Source: Mesorhizobium loti
GTDB lineage: Bacteria > Pseudomonadota > Alphaproteobacteria > Rhizobiales > Rhizobiaceae
Reading direction: 5' to 3'
Assembly (NCBI GenBank): GCA_002356515.1
Contig: AP017605.1
Location: 5,069,020-5,133,019 of the forward strand
DNA: 64,000 bases
Under the pieces are notes generated by a model that saw only the letters and a program-made list of their open reading frames with translations, was not told the origin of the DNA and ran no database searches. This document shows positions 26,037 to 35,994 of this stretch, in pieces. Made by a program: the position numbers and the translations under genes. Each line of letters starts with the position of its first letter. Position 1 is the stretch's first letter.

Positions 26037-26837
26037 ATGATCGGAAAAATCAGGATTTTCCTGGCCCTGGGCCTTGTCGTCGCCGGTTCGCTGGTCCTGG
26101 TGCCATTGCAGATCCTGTCGATGAAGACCGGCTGGTGGCCGGAAACCGTCATTCTCAAGATCTGGCACAGGCTGATCCTCAGGGCGCTCGGCATGCGCGT
26201 CCATGTCAAAGGGGCGTTGTCCGACAAACGGCCTCTGCTGGTTGCCGCAAACCACATCTCCTGGACCGACATCATGGTGCTGGGCTCTTTTGCCGATGTG
26301 AAATTCATCGCCAGGGCCGATATGGAAGGCTGGCCGCTGATCGGCATGCTGTCGAAACTGCAGCGCACCGTCTTCATCGAGCGCGAACGCAAGCGTTCCT
26401 CGGGCGACCAGGCCAGCGAGATCGCCAGCCGCATGGCCAAGGGCGACGCCATGGTGCTGTTCGCCGAGGGCTCGACCGGTGACGGCAATGCCGTCCTGCC
26501 GTTCAAGAGCACGCTGTTCGGCGCCGCCTCGATGGCGATTTCGGAGGGGGCGGCCGAGCAGGTGTTCATCCAACCGGTGGCGATCGCCTATACGCGCCTG
26601 CACGGCGTGCCGCTCGGCCGCCGTCACCGGCCGATCTCGGCCTGGATCGGCGACGAGGATCTGATGCCGCATCTGAAAGTGCTGATGACGGAAGGCGCGC
26701 TCGACGTCGAGGTGCATTTCGGCGAACCGATCGCCTTTGCCAGGGGCTCGAACCGCAAGGAAACGGCCAGGCTGATGGAAAGCCAGGTGCGCGAGATGAT
26801 GCGGGCGGCACTCGCCGATCCGCGCCCGAGCCGCTAG
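26037..26837 (+). CDS. plsC: 1-acyl-sn-glycerol-3-phosphate acyltransferase (lysophospholipid acyltransferase)
   Basis: This 266-residue membrane-associated enzyme has an N-terminal hydrophobic segment (FLALGLVVAGSLVLVPL), then the catalytic block NHISWTDI (HX4D) and FAEGSTGDGNAVLPFKSTLF. It should transfer an acyl group to the sn-2 position of lysophosphatidate, or a related lysolipid such as ornithine lipid (OlsA); the exact acceptor cannot be decided here. It stands between rimI and miaB. Confidence 0.88.
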   Translation: MIGKIRIFLALGLVVAGSLVLVPLQILSMKTGWWPETVILKIWHRLILRALGMRVHVKGALSDKRPLLVAANHISWTDIMVLGSFADVKFIARADMEGWPLIGMLSKLQRTVFIERERKRSSGDQASEIASRMAKGDAMVLFAEGSTGDGNAVLPFKSTLFGAASMAISEGAAEQVFIQPVAIAYTRLHGVPLGRRHRPISAWIGDEDLMPHLKVLMTEGALDVEVHFGEPIAFARGSNRKETARLMESQVREMMRAALADPRPSR

Positions 26838-26912
26838 CCCAAGCCCTGCGCCTTCGGGTGTACGCCGAGAATCGTCTGTTTTTTGTCATGGAAAGGCGTT
26901 AGAAGCCGCCGG

Positions 26913-28322
26913 ATGGACTTGAACACGATTGAAAGCGACGACATCGGTAGCGCGGCCGGACAACCGGCTGGGCGCGCCACGGCAGCGAAAAAGGTCTTCA
27001 TCAAGACCTATGGCTGCCAGATGAACGTCTATGATTCACAGCGCATGGGCGATGCGCTGGCCGCCGACGGCTATACCGCGACCGATGCCATCGACGAGGC
27101 CGATCTGGTGCTGCTCAACACCTGCCACATCAGGGAAAAGGCGGCGGAAAAGGTCTATTCCGAACTCGGCCGCATCCGCGACATGAAGGCGGAGCGCGCC
27201 ATTGCCGGCCGCGAACTGCTGATCGGCGTCGCCGGCTGCGTGGCGCAGGCCGAGGGTGCGGAGATCATCAGGCGCTCGCCAGCCGTCGATCTGGTCATCG
27301 GGCCGCAGACCTATCACCGTCTGCCCGACGTGCTGGCACGGGTTCGCGGCGGCGAGAAGATCGTCGAGACCGACTACGCCATCGAAGACAAATTCGACCA
27401 TCTGCCGCAGCCCAAGCGCGCCGAGGTGATCAAGCGCGGCGTCACCGCCTTCCTCACCGTGCAGGAAGGCTGCGACAAGTTCTGCACCTTCTGCGTCGTG
27501 CCCTATACCAGGGGCTCCGAAGTGTCGCGGCCGGTGGCGCAGATCGTCGCGGAGGCCGAGCGCCTGGCTGAAGCCGGCGTGCGCGAGGTGACGCTGCTTG
27601 GCCAGAACGTCAATGCCTGGCATGGCCAGGGCGAGAACGGCGAGGAATGGGGCCTTGGCCGCCTGCTGTTCCGGCTGGCCGAAATCCCCGGACTGGCGCG
27701 GCTGCGCTACACCACCAGCCATCCGCGCGACATGGACGACGAACTGATCGCTGCCCACCGCGACCTGCCGTCGCTGATGCCCTATCTGCATCTGCCGGTG
27801 CAATCGGGGTCCGACCGCATCCTGAAGGCCATGAACCGCAGGCATACCGCCAGGGATTATCTGGCGCTGCTCGACCGCATCCGCACCGCCCGGCCCGATA
27901 TCGCATTGTCCGGCGATTTCATCGTCGGCTTCCCCGGCGAGACGGAGGCCGATTTCGAGGCGACCATGGAACTGGTGCGCCAGGTGAACTACGCCTCGGC
28001 CTTTTCGTTCAAATATTCGCCGCGCCCCGGCACGCCGGGCGCCGAAATGGCCGATCACGTGCCCGAAACGGTCAAGGACGAGCGCTTGCAGCGCCTGCAG
28101 GCGCTGCTCTTGAAGCAACAGCAGGACTTCGGTTCGAGCCTGGTCGGCAGCACCATCGACACGCTGATCGAGAAGCCCGGCCGGCAGGCCGGCCAGAAGG
28201 TCGGCCGCTCACCTTGGCTGCAGCCGGTTATTGTTGATGAAAAGGCCGGCGAAATCGGTGACATTATCCAGGTGCGAATCACGAAGACGGGCTACAATAG
28301 CCTGTTCGCCGAGTTGGCCTGA
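26913..28322 (+). CDS. miaB: tRNA-2-methylthio-N6-dimethylallyladenosine synthase MiaB
   Basis: This 469-residue radical-SAM methylthiotransferase has the N-terminal cluster Cys residues C35 (TYGCQMN), C71 ([12 protein letters not shown]) and C109 (GVAGCVAQ), the radical-SAM triad C187, C191, C194 in [16 protein letters not shown], and a C-terminal TRAM domain. It adds methylthio to i6A37 of tRNAs. ATG 26913 is chosen; an in-frame TTG at 26883 is less likely. The TGA stop is immediately followed by a type A palindrome. Confidence 0.96.
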   Translation: MDLNTIESDDIGSAAGQPAGRATAAKKVFIKTYGCQMNVYDSQRMGDALAADGYTATDAIDEADLVLLNTCHIREKAAEKVYSELGRIRDMKAERAIAGRELLIGVAGCVAQAEGAEIIRRSPAVDLVIGPQTYHRLPDVLARVRGGEKIVETDYAIEDKFDHLPQPKRAEVIKRGVTAFLTVQEGCDKFCTFCVVPYTRGSEVSRPVAQIVAEAERLAEAGVREVTLLGQNVNAWHGQGENGEEWGLGRLLFRLAEIPGLARLRYTTSHPRDMDDELIAAHRDLPSLMPYLHLPVQSGSDRILKAMNRRHTARDYLALLDRIRTARPDIALSGDFIVGFPGETEADFEATMELVRQVNYASAFSFKYSPRPGTPGAEMADHVPETVKDERLQRLQALLLKQQQDFGSSLVGSTIDTLIEKPGRQAGQKVGRSPWLQPVIVDEKAGEIGDIIQVRITKTGYNSLFAELA

Positions 28323-28369
28323 TGCATGTCGCTCAAAAGTGGTCCCGGTTTTGGGACAACGACATGCAT
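28322..28369. repeat. intergenic palindrome, type A copy 2
   Basis: ATGCATGTCG (28322-28331) and CGACATGCAT (28360-28369) are identical to the arms at 399-447, around an AAAAGTGGTCCCGGTTTTGGG core. The first base is the last of the miaB TGA. The element sits between miaB and phoH. Confidence 0.85.
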
Positions 28370-28401
28370 AGCAACAGATCTCGGCAGATGAGGAGAGACG
28401 G

Positions 28402-29451
28402 TTGAGCGCAGCAGAGCTGAAGAACCTGCCCCCGGTACCGGCATCTGGGGCTTCTGACATGGCGCACATCGTTCTGACTTTCGACAACAACAAGCTTGCC
28501 AGCGCCCTTTACGGTCAGTTCGACGAGAACCTCGCCCGGCTCGAGCAGAAGCTCGGCGTCGATATCCGCTCGCGCGGCAACCAGTTGACCATCAAGGGGT
28601 CGGCTTCCGCCGCCGAACAGGCGCGCCGCGCCTTGGACAATCTCTACGGGATTTTGCAGAAAGGCGTCGATATCGGCCAGTCCGACGTCGATGGCGCCGT
28701 GCGCATGGCGGTCGCCGCCGACGATCAGCTGACCCTGCCGACGCTGGAGCGCAAGGGCAAGGTCTCCGCCGCCCAGATCGCCACCCGCAAGAAGACGATC
28801 TATGCCCGTTCGCTGAACCAGGACGCCTATATGCGGGCGCTGGAGCGGTCGGAACTGGTGTTCGGCATCGGTCCGGCCGGCACCGGCAAGACCTATCTGG
28901 CGGTGGCGCACGCGGCGATGCTGCTCGAGCGCGGCATGGTCGAGCGCATCATCCTGTCTCGACCGGCCGTCGAGGCCGGTGAGCGGCTGGGCTTCCTGCC
29001 CGGCGACATGAAGGAAAAGGTCGATCCCTATCTGCGGCCGCTCTATGACGCGCTCTACGACATGATGCCGGCCGACAAGGTCGAGCGCGCCATTGCCGCC
29101 GAAGTGATCGAAATCGCCCCACTCGCCTTCATGCGCGGCCGCACGCTGGCGCATGCCGCGGTCATCCTCGACGAGGCGCAGAACACCACGCCGATGCAGA
29201 TGAAGATGTTCCTGACCCGTCTTGGCGAGAATTCTCGCATGATCGTCACGGGCGATCCGACGCAGATCGACCTTCCGCCGAGCACCAAATCGGGCCTGGT
29301 CGAAGCACTGCGTGTCCTCGACGGCGTGGCCGGCGCCGTCACCGTGCGCTTCAACGATGTCGACGTCGTGCGCCATCCGCTGGTGGCGGAAATCGTCAGG
29401 GCTTATGACCGCGACGCCAAGCTGGCGCGCGGCCTCGGCGCCGAGAATTGA
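28402..29451 (+). CDS. ybeZ: PhoH family ATPase (YbeZ)
   Basis: This 349-residue protein starts at TTG 28402, set by AGGAGAG at proper spacing; ATG 28459 is a possible shorter start. An N-terminal KH-like region (about 20-90) precedes the PhoH ATPase with Walker A GPAGTGKT (157-164), the conserved RPAVEAGERLGFLPGD, and Walker B VILDEAQNTTPMQMKMFLTR. YbeZ works with the ribosome-maturation endonuclease YbeY, encoded next. Operon with miaB, ybeY, corC and lnt. Confidence 0.95.
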   Translation: MSAAELKNLPPVPASGASDMAHIVLTFDNNKLASALYGQFDENLARLEQKLGVDIRSRGNQLTIKGSASAAEQARRALDNLYGILQKGVDIGQSDVDGAVRMAVAADDQLTLPTLERKGKVSAAQIATRKKTIYARSLNQDAYMRALERSELVFGIGPAGTGKTYLAVAHAAMLLERGMVERIILSRPAVEAGERLGFLPGDMKEKVDPYLRPLYDALYDMMPADKVERAIAAEVIEIAPLAFMRGRTLAHAAVILDEAQNTTPMQMKMFLTRLGENSRMIVTGDPTQIDLPPSTKSGLVEALRVLDGVAGAVTVRFNDVDVVRHPLVAEIVRAYDRDAKLARGLGAEN

Positions 29452-29470
29452 TTGTTGACGATGCGGCTTC

Positions 29471-29971
29471 ATGCCTGAGGACAATTTATCCGGCGACGGG
29501 GGTCTCCCTGTCGACATAGATATATCGGTCGAAGCGGGCGACTGGCCCGATGAGGCAAGCCTGACGCGGCTGGTCGATCGCGCGGTTGACGCGGCTTTCG
29601 CCGAGACCGGCGTGACGGGCCGTTCCGAACTCAGCATCGTTTTTTCCGACGACGCCCATATCCGGACCCTCAATGCCGACTGGCGCGGCAAGGACAAACC
29701 CACCAACGTCTTGTCTTTCCCGGCTTTTCCGTTTGTGGAAGGCGGCCCACTGCCGCCCATGCTGGGCGATATCGTGCTCGCCGCCGAGACGGTTTCACGC
29801 GAAGCGGCACTGGAAGACAAGCCGGTGCAGAACCATATCACCCATCTCGTCATCCACGGCCTGCTGCATTTGCTGGGCTATGATCACGAGACCGATGCCG
29901 AGGCCGAGGAGATGGAGGCCATCGAACGCGCAGCGCTCGCAAGGCTTGCCATTCCCGATCCCTACGCGTAA
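29471..29971 (+). CDS. ybeY: endoribonuclease YbeY (rRNA maturation factor)
   Basis: This 166-residue metalloenzyme has the metal-binding [14 protein letters not shown] (H129, H133, H139) and the upstream [13 protein letters not shown] signature. YbeY matures the 3' end of 16S rRNA and takes part in ribosome quality control. It starts 19 bases after the ybeZ stop and is followed by corC. Confidence 0.96.
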   Translation: MPEDNLSGDGGLPVDIDISVEAGDWPDEASLTRLVDRAVDAAFAETGVTGRSELSIVFSDDAHIRTLNADWRGKDKPTNVLSFPAFPFVEGGPLPPMLGDIVLAAETVSREAALEDKPVQNHITHLVIHGLLHLLGYDHETDAEAEEMEAIERAALARLAIPDPYA

Positions 29972-29998
29972 CTACATCTGACAATTGACCGGACGACG

Positions 29999-31075
29999 AT
30001 GAACGACAAACCAGAGACTGCCGCCCGCCCCGACGCCGGCAGTGCGCCCAAGGCTTCCGATACGTCGGAAGAGGGATCAAGTCCGAGTACCGTAACCGGC
30101 AGCGCTGCCATCGAGCCTTCGCCTGCCGGACCTTCCCTGTTCGACCGTGTCTTGGGCTTGTTTCGGCAACGCAACGGCACCAGCCTGCGTGAGGAAATCG
30201 CCGGCGCGCTGGCCGAGACCGCCAGCGACGCCGAATCCTTCTCGCCTGGCGAGCGCGCCATGCTCAACAACATATTGCGCCTGCGCGAGGTGCGCGTCGA
30301 GGACGTCATGGTGCCGCGCGCCGACATCGAGGCGGTCGAGATCACCACGACGCTCGGCGATCTCCTGGGCACCTTCGAACAATCCGGCCATTCCCGCATG
30401 CCGGTCTATTCCGAAACGCTCGATGACCCGCGCGGCATGGTCCATATCCGCGACGTGCTGGCCCACATCACCAAGCTCGCGCGCGTCAAGAAGGGCCGCA
30501 CAACCCGGAAAACACCTGTCGCCACGCAGCTCGATCTCGCCCAGGTCGACCTTGCGCGCACCATCGGCGAGCTCAATCTGATCCGCCAGGTTCTCTTTGT
30601 GCCGCCATCGATGCTTGCTTCCGACCTGATGGGCCGCATGCAGACGACGCGCACGCAGATGGCGCTGGTCATCGATGAATATGGCGGCACGGACGGGCTC
30701 GTCTCGCTCGAGGACATTGTCGAGATGGTCGTCGGCGACATCGAGGACGAGCATGACGACGACGAGCCGATGATCACCCAGGCCGGCGACGGCGCCTTCA
30801 TCGTCGACGGCAAGGCCGAGATCGACGAGGTCGCCAAGATGATCGGCGAGGACTTCGCCGCCGGCGAACATGGCGAATATGTCGATACGATCGGCGGCAT
30901 GATCTTCAACACGCTCGGCCGCGTGCCGGCGCGGGGCGAGGTGGTGCAGGCCATTCCGGGCTTCGAGTTCCATGTCCTCGATGCCGATCCGCGCCGCGTC
31001 AAGCGCGTGCGCATCGTGCAGAGCCAGAAGGGCGAGCGCCGCCGGCGCGCCACGGCGCGCACCGAACAGGCCTGA
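29999..31075 (+). CDS. HlyC/CorC family protein with CBS pair
   Basis: This 358-residue protein has a long N-terminal Ser/Pro-rich region, two CBS domains (VRVEDVMVPRADIEAVE, then LVIDEYGGTDGLVSLEDIVEMVVGDIEDEHDDD), and a C-terminal CorC_HlyC domain (FIVDGKAEIDEVAKMIGEDF). There is no transmembrane DUF21 region, so this is the soluble CorC type, thought to take part in Mg/Co efflux or envelope functions. It lies in the usual ybeZ-ybeY-corC-lnt order. Confidence 0.92.
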   Translation: MNDKPETAARPDAGSAPKASDTSEEGSSPSTVTGSAAIEPSPAGPSLFDRVLGLFRQRNGTSLREEIAGALAETASDAESFSPGERAMLNNILRLREVRVEDVMVPRADIEAVEITTTLGDLLGTFEQSGHSRMPVYSETLDDPRGMVHIRDVLAHITKLARVKKGRTTRKTPVATQLDLAQVDLARTIGELNLIRQVLFVPPSMLASDLMGRMQTTRTQMALVIDEYGGTDGLVSLEDIVEMVVGDIEDEHDDDEPMITQAGDGAFIVDGKAEIDEVAKMIGEDFAAGEHGEYVDTIGGMIFNTLGRVPARGEVVQAIPGFEFHVLDADPRRVKRVRIVQSQKGERRRRATARTEQA

Positions 31076-31088
31076 GTTTCCGCTGCAG

Positions 31089-31559
31089 ATGACGGTGGAC
31101 GACCCATTCAAGCATTCAAGTCTGGGATCCGGGGTCTTTTACAAGAATCCTCGCGCAGCGCTGGCGTGGCTCGAAGCGGCTTTCGGCTTCGAGCGCAGCA
31201 TGGTGGTGAGCGATGTCGACGGAAACCTCGTCCACGCCGAGATGCGCTTCGGCGAGTGCTATATCATCGTCGATTCCGAGTGGAGCGATTATGTCGCGAG
31301 CCCGGCTTCGGTCTCGGGCAAGAACACGCAGTCCGTGTATGTCAGGCTGAGGGACGGCCTGGATGCGCATTGCGAGCAGGCGCGGGCGGCCGGCGCTGAC
31401 ATAATCCAGGAGCCCACGGACCAATTCTACGGCGAACGTCAGTATCGGGCGCGCGATCCCGAGGGTCATGTCTGGACCTTCACGCAGCCCATCCGTTCCG
31501 TTTCCCGCGAAGAGGCCGAGCAGTTGAGCGGTCTGCGCATCGAGGGTTGGCACCGGTAG
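31089..31559 (+). CDS. VOC (glyoxalase/bleomycin-resistance) family protein
   Basis: This 156-residue protein has the VOC betaalphabeta layout: GVFYKNPRAALAWLEAAFGFE, VHAEMRFGECYIIVDSEWSD, and a C-terminal FYGERQYRARDPEGHVWTFTQP. Candidate metal ligands include E68-type residues in MRFGE and the Glu/His near DPEGHVW. It resembles PhnB-like proteins. No substrate can be assigned. The start is ATG 31089, 13 bases after corC; it is an insertion in the usual corC-lnt order. Confidence 0.88.
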   Translation: MTVDDPFKHSSLGSGVFYKNPRAALAWLEAAFGFERSMVVSDVDGNLVHAEMRFGECYIIVDSEWSDYVASPASVSGKNTQSVYVRLRDGLDAHCEQARAAGADIIQEPTDQFYGERQYRARDPEGHVWTFTQPIRSVSREEAEQLSGLRIEGWHR

Positions 31560-31656
31560 AGCGCGACGGGTCATCGCCGCTGACAGCCCGGCGTTTGGTG
31601 CGCGGGCCGCGGCCTGATAAATCTTGCGTCCTGATTCGCGCGACTCGGAAGTATGC

Positions 31657-33249
31657 ATGGAGCGCCTTGCCGGCCGGATAATTCTGCTTTGGGGCTGGCG
31701 ACGTGCGCTCGTGGCCTTTCTTGCCGGGGCGCTGGCGGTGCTTGGCCAGGCTCCCTACGATTTCTTCGCCGCCTGCTTCATCTCGTTTCCGCTGCTGGTC
31801 TGGCTGCTCGACGGCGCGACCGGTGAAGCCTCCGGCAGCCTGTTCCGGCGCTTGCGGCCGGCCTTCGCCGTCGGCTGGTGGTTCGGTTTCGGCTATTTTC
31901 TCGCCGGTCTCTGGTGGATCGGCTCGGCGCTGCTGGTCGAGGCCGACGAGTTTGCCTGGGCGCTTCCCTTCGCCGTGGTCGGCATTCCGTTCGCGCTCGC
32001 CTTTTTCTATGGCTTCGCGACGATGGTCGCCCGGCTCCTATGGAGCAGCGATATCGGCCGCATCGCCGCCCTTGCCTTCGGCTTCGGGTTGACCGAGTGG
32101 CTGCGCGGCTTCCTGTTCACCGGTTTTCCCTGGAATGCCGTCGGCTACGCGGCAATGCCGGTGCCTCTTCTCATGCAAAGCGTGTCGGTGACAGGCATGA
32201 TCGGCATGAACGCGCTCGCGGTGTTCCTCTTTTCTCTGCCGGCGCTGCTGGCGGCGCGCCGGCATCTGCGCCTGGGCGCCGCATTGTTTGTCTTGCTTGC
32301 CGTGGCCCATGTCGGCTTCGGCTATGTCAGGCTTGCCGCACCGGAAAAGCCGGCGGAGCGCAGCCTGGATGTCCGCATCGTTCAGCCGGCCGTCGACCTC
32401 AGTGAAAAATGGGACGCTTCGGTGCGCGATCGCATCTTCGCCACCTTGCTCGGCCTGTCCGCCAAGGCGCCAGACCCTGGTCACGGCAAGCCGCAACTCA
32501 TTCTCTGGCCGGAAACCTCGGTGCCGTTCCTCTTCACCGAACGCCCCGACGCGCTGACGGCGCTGGGCGACATGCTGGCGGATGGCCAGATGCTGATCGC
32601 CGGCGTCGTTCGCGAGGAAGGTGGCTCGGCGGCCAGTGCCGACAGCCGCTATTACAATTCCGTGGTGGCGATCAACGACAAAGGTGAAATCGCTGACGCC
32701 GTCGACAAGGTCCATCTGGTGCCGTTCGGCGAATATCTGCCTTTCGCCGACCTGTTCAACCGTTTCGGCATCGCACAGCTTGTCGCCGGCCCGGTGACGT
32801 TCGCCGCCGGCAACGAGCGCCACGCCATCACGCTGCCGGGCGGCATCCTTGCCTTGCCATTTATCTGTTACGAGGTGATCTTTCCCGATCTTGTGGCAGT
32901 TGACGCTACGTCAGCGCAGCTTATTGTGAACGTTACCAATGATGCCTGGTTCGGGGACACACCGGGACCGTATCAGCATTTCAGGCAGGCCCAGATTCGC
33001 GCGGTGGAGAACGGATTGCCCTTGCTGCGTGCTGCCAATAACGGCATCTCGGCCGTCGTCGACCCACACGGACGCATCGTCGATGCGCTGGCGATCGATG
33101 CGCGCGGAGCCATCGATGTGAAGGTGCCGATTTCCGCACAGGCGGTCGTTTCCTCGGGCCAGCGGCGTATTAACGGAATGCTGATCATGTTGCTGTTTGC
33201 GCTTGTGGGGGCGCTGTCGAATGTAAGGCAACGGCTACGGGTGAATTGA
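31657..33249 (+). CDS. lnt: apolipoprotein N-acyltransferase
   Basis: This 530-residue inner-membrane enzyme has an N-terminal multi-helix region and the C-terminal carbon-nitrogen hydrolase domain with the catalytic triad E286 (WPETSVPF), K351 ([14 protein letters not shown]) and C404 (ICYEVIFPD). It adds the third acyl group to outer-membrane lipoproteins. It should act on the RND adaptors and the SleB-type lipoprotein in this window. In Sinorhizobium the orthologue is actA, linked to acid tolerance, and lies beside phrR, as here. Confidence 0.95.
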   Translation: MERLAGRIILLWGWRRALVAFLAGALAVLGQAPYDFFAACFISFPLLVWLLDGATGEASGSLFRRLRPAFAVGWWFGFGYFLAGLWWIGSALLVEADEFAWALPFAVVGIPFALAFFYGFATMVARLLWSSDIGRIAALAFGFGLTEWLRGFLFTGFPWNAVGYAAMPVPLLMQSVSVTGMIGMNALAVFLFSLPALLAARRHLRLGAALFVLLAVAHVGFGYVRLAAPEKPAERSLDVRIVQPAVDLSEKWDASVRDRIFATLLGLSAKAPDPGHGKPQLILWPETSVPFLFTERPDALTALGDMLADGQMLIAGVVREEGGSAASADSRYYNSVVAINDKGEIADAVDKVHLVPFGEYLPFADLFNRFGIAQLVAGPVTFAAGNERHAITLPGGILALPFICYEVIFPDLVAVDATSAQLIVNVTNDAWFGDTPGPYQHFRQAQIRAVENGLPLLRAANNGISAVVDPHGRIVDALAIDARGAIDVKVPISAQAVVSSGQRRINGMLIMLLFALVGALSNVRQRLRVN

Positions 33250-33295
33250 CAGTCGACACATTAGAAACTCATACTGTATCGCCTGAAATTTCTCG

Positions 33296-33341
33296 AAGCC
33301 GGTGGATCGTTCTGTTGGGGCAGTCGCCCCCGGCTTTTTTT
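33296..33341 (+). terminator. probable rho-independent terminator downstream of lnt
   Basis: AAGCCGG (33296-33302) pairs with CCGGCTT (33330-33336), enclosing a GGGGC/GCCCC inner hairpin (33317-33330), and is followed by a T run through 33341. It lies in the 138-base gap before the regulator gene. Confidence 0.7.
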
Positions 33342-33387
33342 GGGCGGGAAAAAAATCACAAAGCCGAAAAAATTCGGCGAGGAAAAA

Positions 33388-33807
33388 ATGACAGAAGAAA
33401 ACAAGAAGAAACCGAATCCGATCGACATCCACGTTGGAAGCCGCGTCCGGCTTCGCCGCAACATGCTCGGAATGAGCCAGGAAAAGCTGGGCGAAAATCT
33501 CGGCATCACATTTCAACAGATCCAGAAATATGAAAAAGGCACCAACCGCGTCGGCGCCAGCCGGCTGCAGGCGATAGCCTCCATACTCGGCGTGCCCGTC
33601 GCCTTCTTCTTCGAGGATGCGCCGGGCCAGGAAGCCGTGGCTGGCCGTGGCTTTTCCGAGGATGCATCGATGGCTTTCGCCGTCGAATTCTGCGGCAGTC
33701 CCGAAGGCCTTCAGCTCAACCGGGCCTTCGTCAAGATCGCCGACGTCAAGGTGCGCCGCAGGATCATCGACCTGGTGAAGTCGCTCGCTGCCGACGATCT
33801 CGACTGA
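33388..33807 (+). CDS. praR: XRE/HTH_3 family transcriptional regulator, PhrR/PraR-like
   Basis: This 139-residue protein has an HTH_3 domain (SRVRLRRNMLGMSQEKLGENLGI, FQQIQKYEKGTNRVGASRLQ) and a helical C-terminal region (VRRRIIDLVKSLAADD). ATG 33388 is set by GGCGAGGAAAAA; an in-frame ATG at 33340 lacks conservation. Position between lnt (actA) and metK is that of S. meliloti phrR, an acid-inducible regulator gene, and R. leguminosarum praR, a quorum-sensing and biofilm repressor. Orthology is inferred from context and domain. Confidence 0.85.
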   Translation: MTEENKKKPNPIDIHVGSRVRLRRNMLGMSQEKLGENLGITFQQIQKYEKGTNRVGASRLQAIASILGVPVAFFFEDAPGQEAVAGRGFSEDASMAFAVEFCGSPEGLQLNRAFVKIADVKVRRRIIDLVKSLAADDLD

Positions 33808-33820
33808 CCGACAAGGCGCT

Positions 33821-33849
33821 GCCAACCGGCGGCAGTCGCCGCCGGTGGC
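33821..33849 (+). terminator. strong hairpin downstream of the regulator gene
   Basis: GCCAACCGGCGGC and GCCGCCGGTGGC form a stem of about twelve pairs with one bulged A and an AGTC loop, 14 bases after the stop. No T run follows, so it may be an mRNA stabiliser rather than an intrinsic terminator. Confidence 0.5.
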
Positions 33850-33936
33850 ACAAGATATCGACATCGACAGTCGTGCCAGAATGGCGGCAACGCTTGACGA
33901 GCGGCGCTTTGCCCCGCTAACACGTGGCGCGCCAAA

Positions 33937-33960
33937 ATCGGCAGCCTGCCGATCGTTTTT
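33937..33960 (+). promoter_or_regulatory. terminator-like hairpin in the metK leader
   Basis: ATCGGCA/TGCCGAT with a GCC loop is followed by CG and five T residues, just before the AAGAGGGG ribosome site of metK. This arrangement suggests premature termination control or a hairpin masking the ribosome site. I do not see a match to the SAM-II consensus in the 168-base gap. Confidence 0.45.
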
Positions 33961-33975
33961 CAAGAGGGGACACCC

Positions 33976-35241
33976 GTGACGCGGCAGAACTACTTCTTTA
34001 CCTCGGAATCCGTTGCCGAGGGCCATCCCGACAAAGTCTGTGACCGGATCTCCGACGAGATTGTCGATCTGGTCTACCGTGAAGCCAAGAAGACCGGCAT
34101 GGACCCGTGGAAAGTCCGTGTCGCCTGCGAGACGCTGGCGACCACCAACCGTGTCGTCATCGCCGGCGAAGTGCGCGTCCCGGAGACGCTGCTGAAGAAG
34201 GACAAGGCCGGCAATATTCTCAAGGATGCCGCGGGCCACCCGGTCGTGAACCCGGCAAAATTCAAATCCGTCGCCCGCAAGGCGATCCGCGAGATCGGCT
34301 ACGAGCAGGCCGGCTTCCACTGGAAGACGGCCAAGATCGAGGTTCTCCTGCACGGCCAGTCGCCCGACATCGGCCAGGGCGTCGACAACGCCGCCGACCG
34401 ACAGGGCGAGGAAGGTGCAGGCGACCAGGGCATCATGTTCGGCTACGCCTGCCGCGAGACGCCGGATCTGATGCCGGCGCCGATCTACTACAGCCACAAG
34501 ATCCTCGAACTTCTGGCCGCCGCCCGTCACGAAAACAACGGCGAGGCCGGCAAGCTCGGCCCGGACGCCAAGAGCCAGGTCACTGTGCGCTACATCGACG
34601 GCAAGGCCGCCGAGGCAACGCAGATCGTGCTGTCGACCCAGCATCTCGACGCAACCTGGGACTCCAAGAAGGTGCGCAAGGTCGTGGAACCCTACATCCG
34701 CGAGGCACTTGGTGATCTCAAGATCGCCGACGATTGCATGTGGTACATCAACCCGACCGGCAAGTTCGTCATCGGCGGTCCGGACGGTGACGCCGGCCTC
34801 ACCGGCCGCAAGATCATCGTCGACACCTATGGTGGCGCGGCACCGCATGGCGGCGGCGCCTTCTCCGGCAAGGACACCACCAAGGTCGACCGTTCAGCGG
34901 CTTACGCGGCGCGCTATCTGGCCAAGAATGTCGTGGCGGCGAAGCTTGCCGACCGCTGCACCATCCAGCTTTCCTACGCCATCGGCGTTGCGCAGCCCCT
35001 GTCGGTCTATGTCGACCTGCACGGCACCGGCAAGGTCGACGAAGCGAAGCTCGAGGATGCGCTCCGCACGGTGATGGACTTGTCGCCGTCCGGCATTCGC
35101 CGTCATCTCGACCTCAACAAGCCGATCTACGCCAAGACGTCGTCCTACGGCCATTTCGGCCGCAAGGCCGGCCGTGACGGGTCTTTCTCCTGGGAAAAGA
35201 CCGATCTCGCCAAGGCGCTCAAGGATGCTGTCGCGGCCTGA
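33976..35241 (+). CDS. metK: S-adenosylmethionine synthetase
   Basis: This 421-residue enzyme makes SAM from methionine and ATP. The start is GTG 33976 with AAGAGGGG upstream. Domain signatures are [20 protein letters not shown] at the N terminus, the [19 protein letters not shown] motif (short alphaproteobacterial form), and [22 protein letters not shown]. The protein is longer than E. coli MetK by about 40 residues, as is typical in Rhizobiales. trmB, a SAM-dependent enzyme, follows after 22 bases. Confidence 0.96.
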   Translation: MTRQNYFFTSESVAEGHPDKVCDRISDEIVDLVYREAKKTGMDPWKVRVACETLATTNRVVIAGEVRVPETLLKKDKAGNILKDAAGHPVVNPAKFKSVARKAIREIGYEQAGFHWKTAKIEVLLHGQSPDIGQGVDNAADRQGEEGAGDQGIMFGYACRETPDLMPAPIYYSHKILELLAAARHENNGEAGKLGPDAKSQVTVRYIDGKAAEATQIVLSTQHLDATWDSKKVRKVVEPYIREALGDLKIADDCMWYINPTGKFVIGGPDGDAGLTGRKIIVDTYGGAAPHGGGAFSGKDTTKVDRSAAYAARYLAKNVVAAKLADRCTIQLSYAIGVAQPLSVYVDLHGTGKVDEAKLEDALRTVMDLSPSGIRRHLDLNKPIYAKTSSYGHFGRKAGRDGSFSWEKTDLAKALKDAVAA

Positions 35242-35263
35242 GCCGCGACAGACCTGCCACCAG

Positions 35264-35965
35264 ATGAGCCCGCAAGACAGGCCAAGCCGTGCGACCGAAG
35301 CTTTCTTCGGTCGTCGGCGCGGCAAGCCGGTTCGCCCGCAGCAGGCGGCGGCCCTGGAAAGCGGGCTTGGCGCCTACCGGCTCGATCTGACGGCTGAGGC
35401 GCCGTCGGATCTGCGCACTTTGTTTGAGACTGAAGTTTCGACTGTCCGGCTCGAAATCGGCTTTGGCGGCGGCGAACATCTTCTGCACCGCGCCATCGAG
35501 GCGCCGACAACCGGCTTCATTGGCGTCGAGCCCTTCGTCAACGGCATGGCCAAGATGATGATGGCGGTGCGGGCGAGGCCGCTGGCCAATCTCAGGGTCC
35601 ATGATGACGACGCCACCCTGCTGCTCGACTGGCTGCCGCCGGCCTCGCTCGATGGTCTCGATCTTCTCTATCCCGATCCCTGGCCGAAGAAGAAGCACTG
35701 GAAGCGGCGTTTCGTCAGCCCCGTCAATCTCGACCGTTTCGCGCGCGTCCTGAAACCGGGCTCAAAATTCCGCTTCGCGTCCGATATCGACACCTATGTG
35801 AACTGGACCTTGCTGCATTGCCGGGCGCATGGCGCCTTCACATGGCAGGCAGCGGAAGCTGCCGACTGGCATCGCCCCTATGAGGGCTGGCCGGGCACGC
35901 GTTACGAGGCGAAGGCCATTCGCGAGGGCCGGCGGCCTGCCTATCTGACTTTTGTCAGGAAATAG
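35264..35965 (+). CDS. trmB: tRNA (guanine46-N7)-methyltransferase TrmB
   Basis: This 233-residue SAM enzyme methylates G46 of tRNA. It has the SAM motif [13 protein letters not shown] and the TrmB block [18 protein letters not shown]. The C-terminal [15 protein letters not shown] and RPAYLTF are also conserved. ATG 35264 is used because the upstream reading overlaps metK. It fits the metK-trmB pair of Rhizobiales. Confidence 0.95.
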   Translation: MSPQDRPSRATEAFFGRRRGKPVRPQQAAALESGLGAYRLDLTAEAPSDLRTLFETEVSTVRLEIGFGGGEHLLHRAIEAPTTGFIGVEPFVNGMAKMMMAVRARPLANLRVHDDDATLLLDWLPPASLDGLDLLYPDPWPKKKHWKRRFVSPVNLDRFARVLKPGSKFRFASDIDTYVNWTLLHCRAHGAFTWQAAEAADWHRPYEGWPGTRYEAKAIREGRRPAYLTFVRK

Positions 35966-35994
35966 GCCGCCTCACGGCGCCTCCCGCGAAGTTT

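Noticed and set aside
33808..33975. SAM-II riboswitch before metK
   Set aside because: The conserved SAM-II core was not found by eye; kept only as a hairpin leader.
33235..34848. 537-residue minus-strand frame
   Set aside because: Antisense to the regulator and metK.
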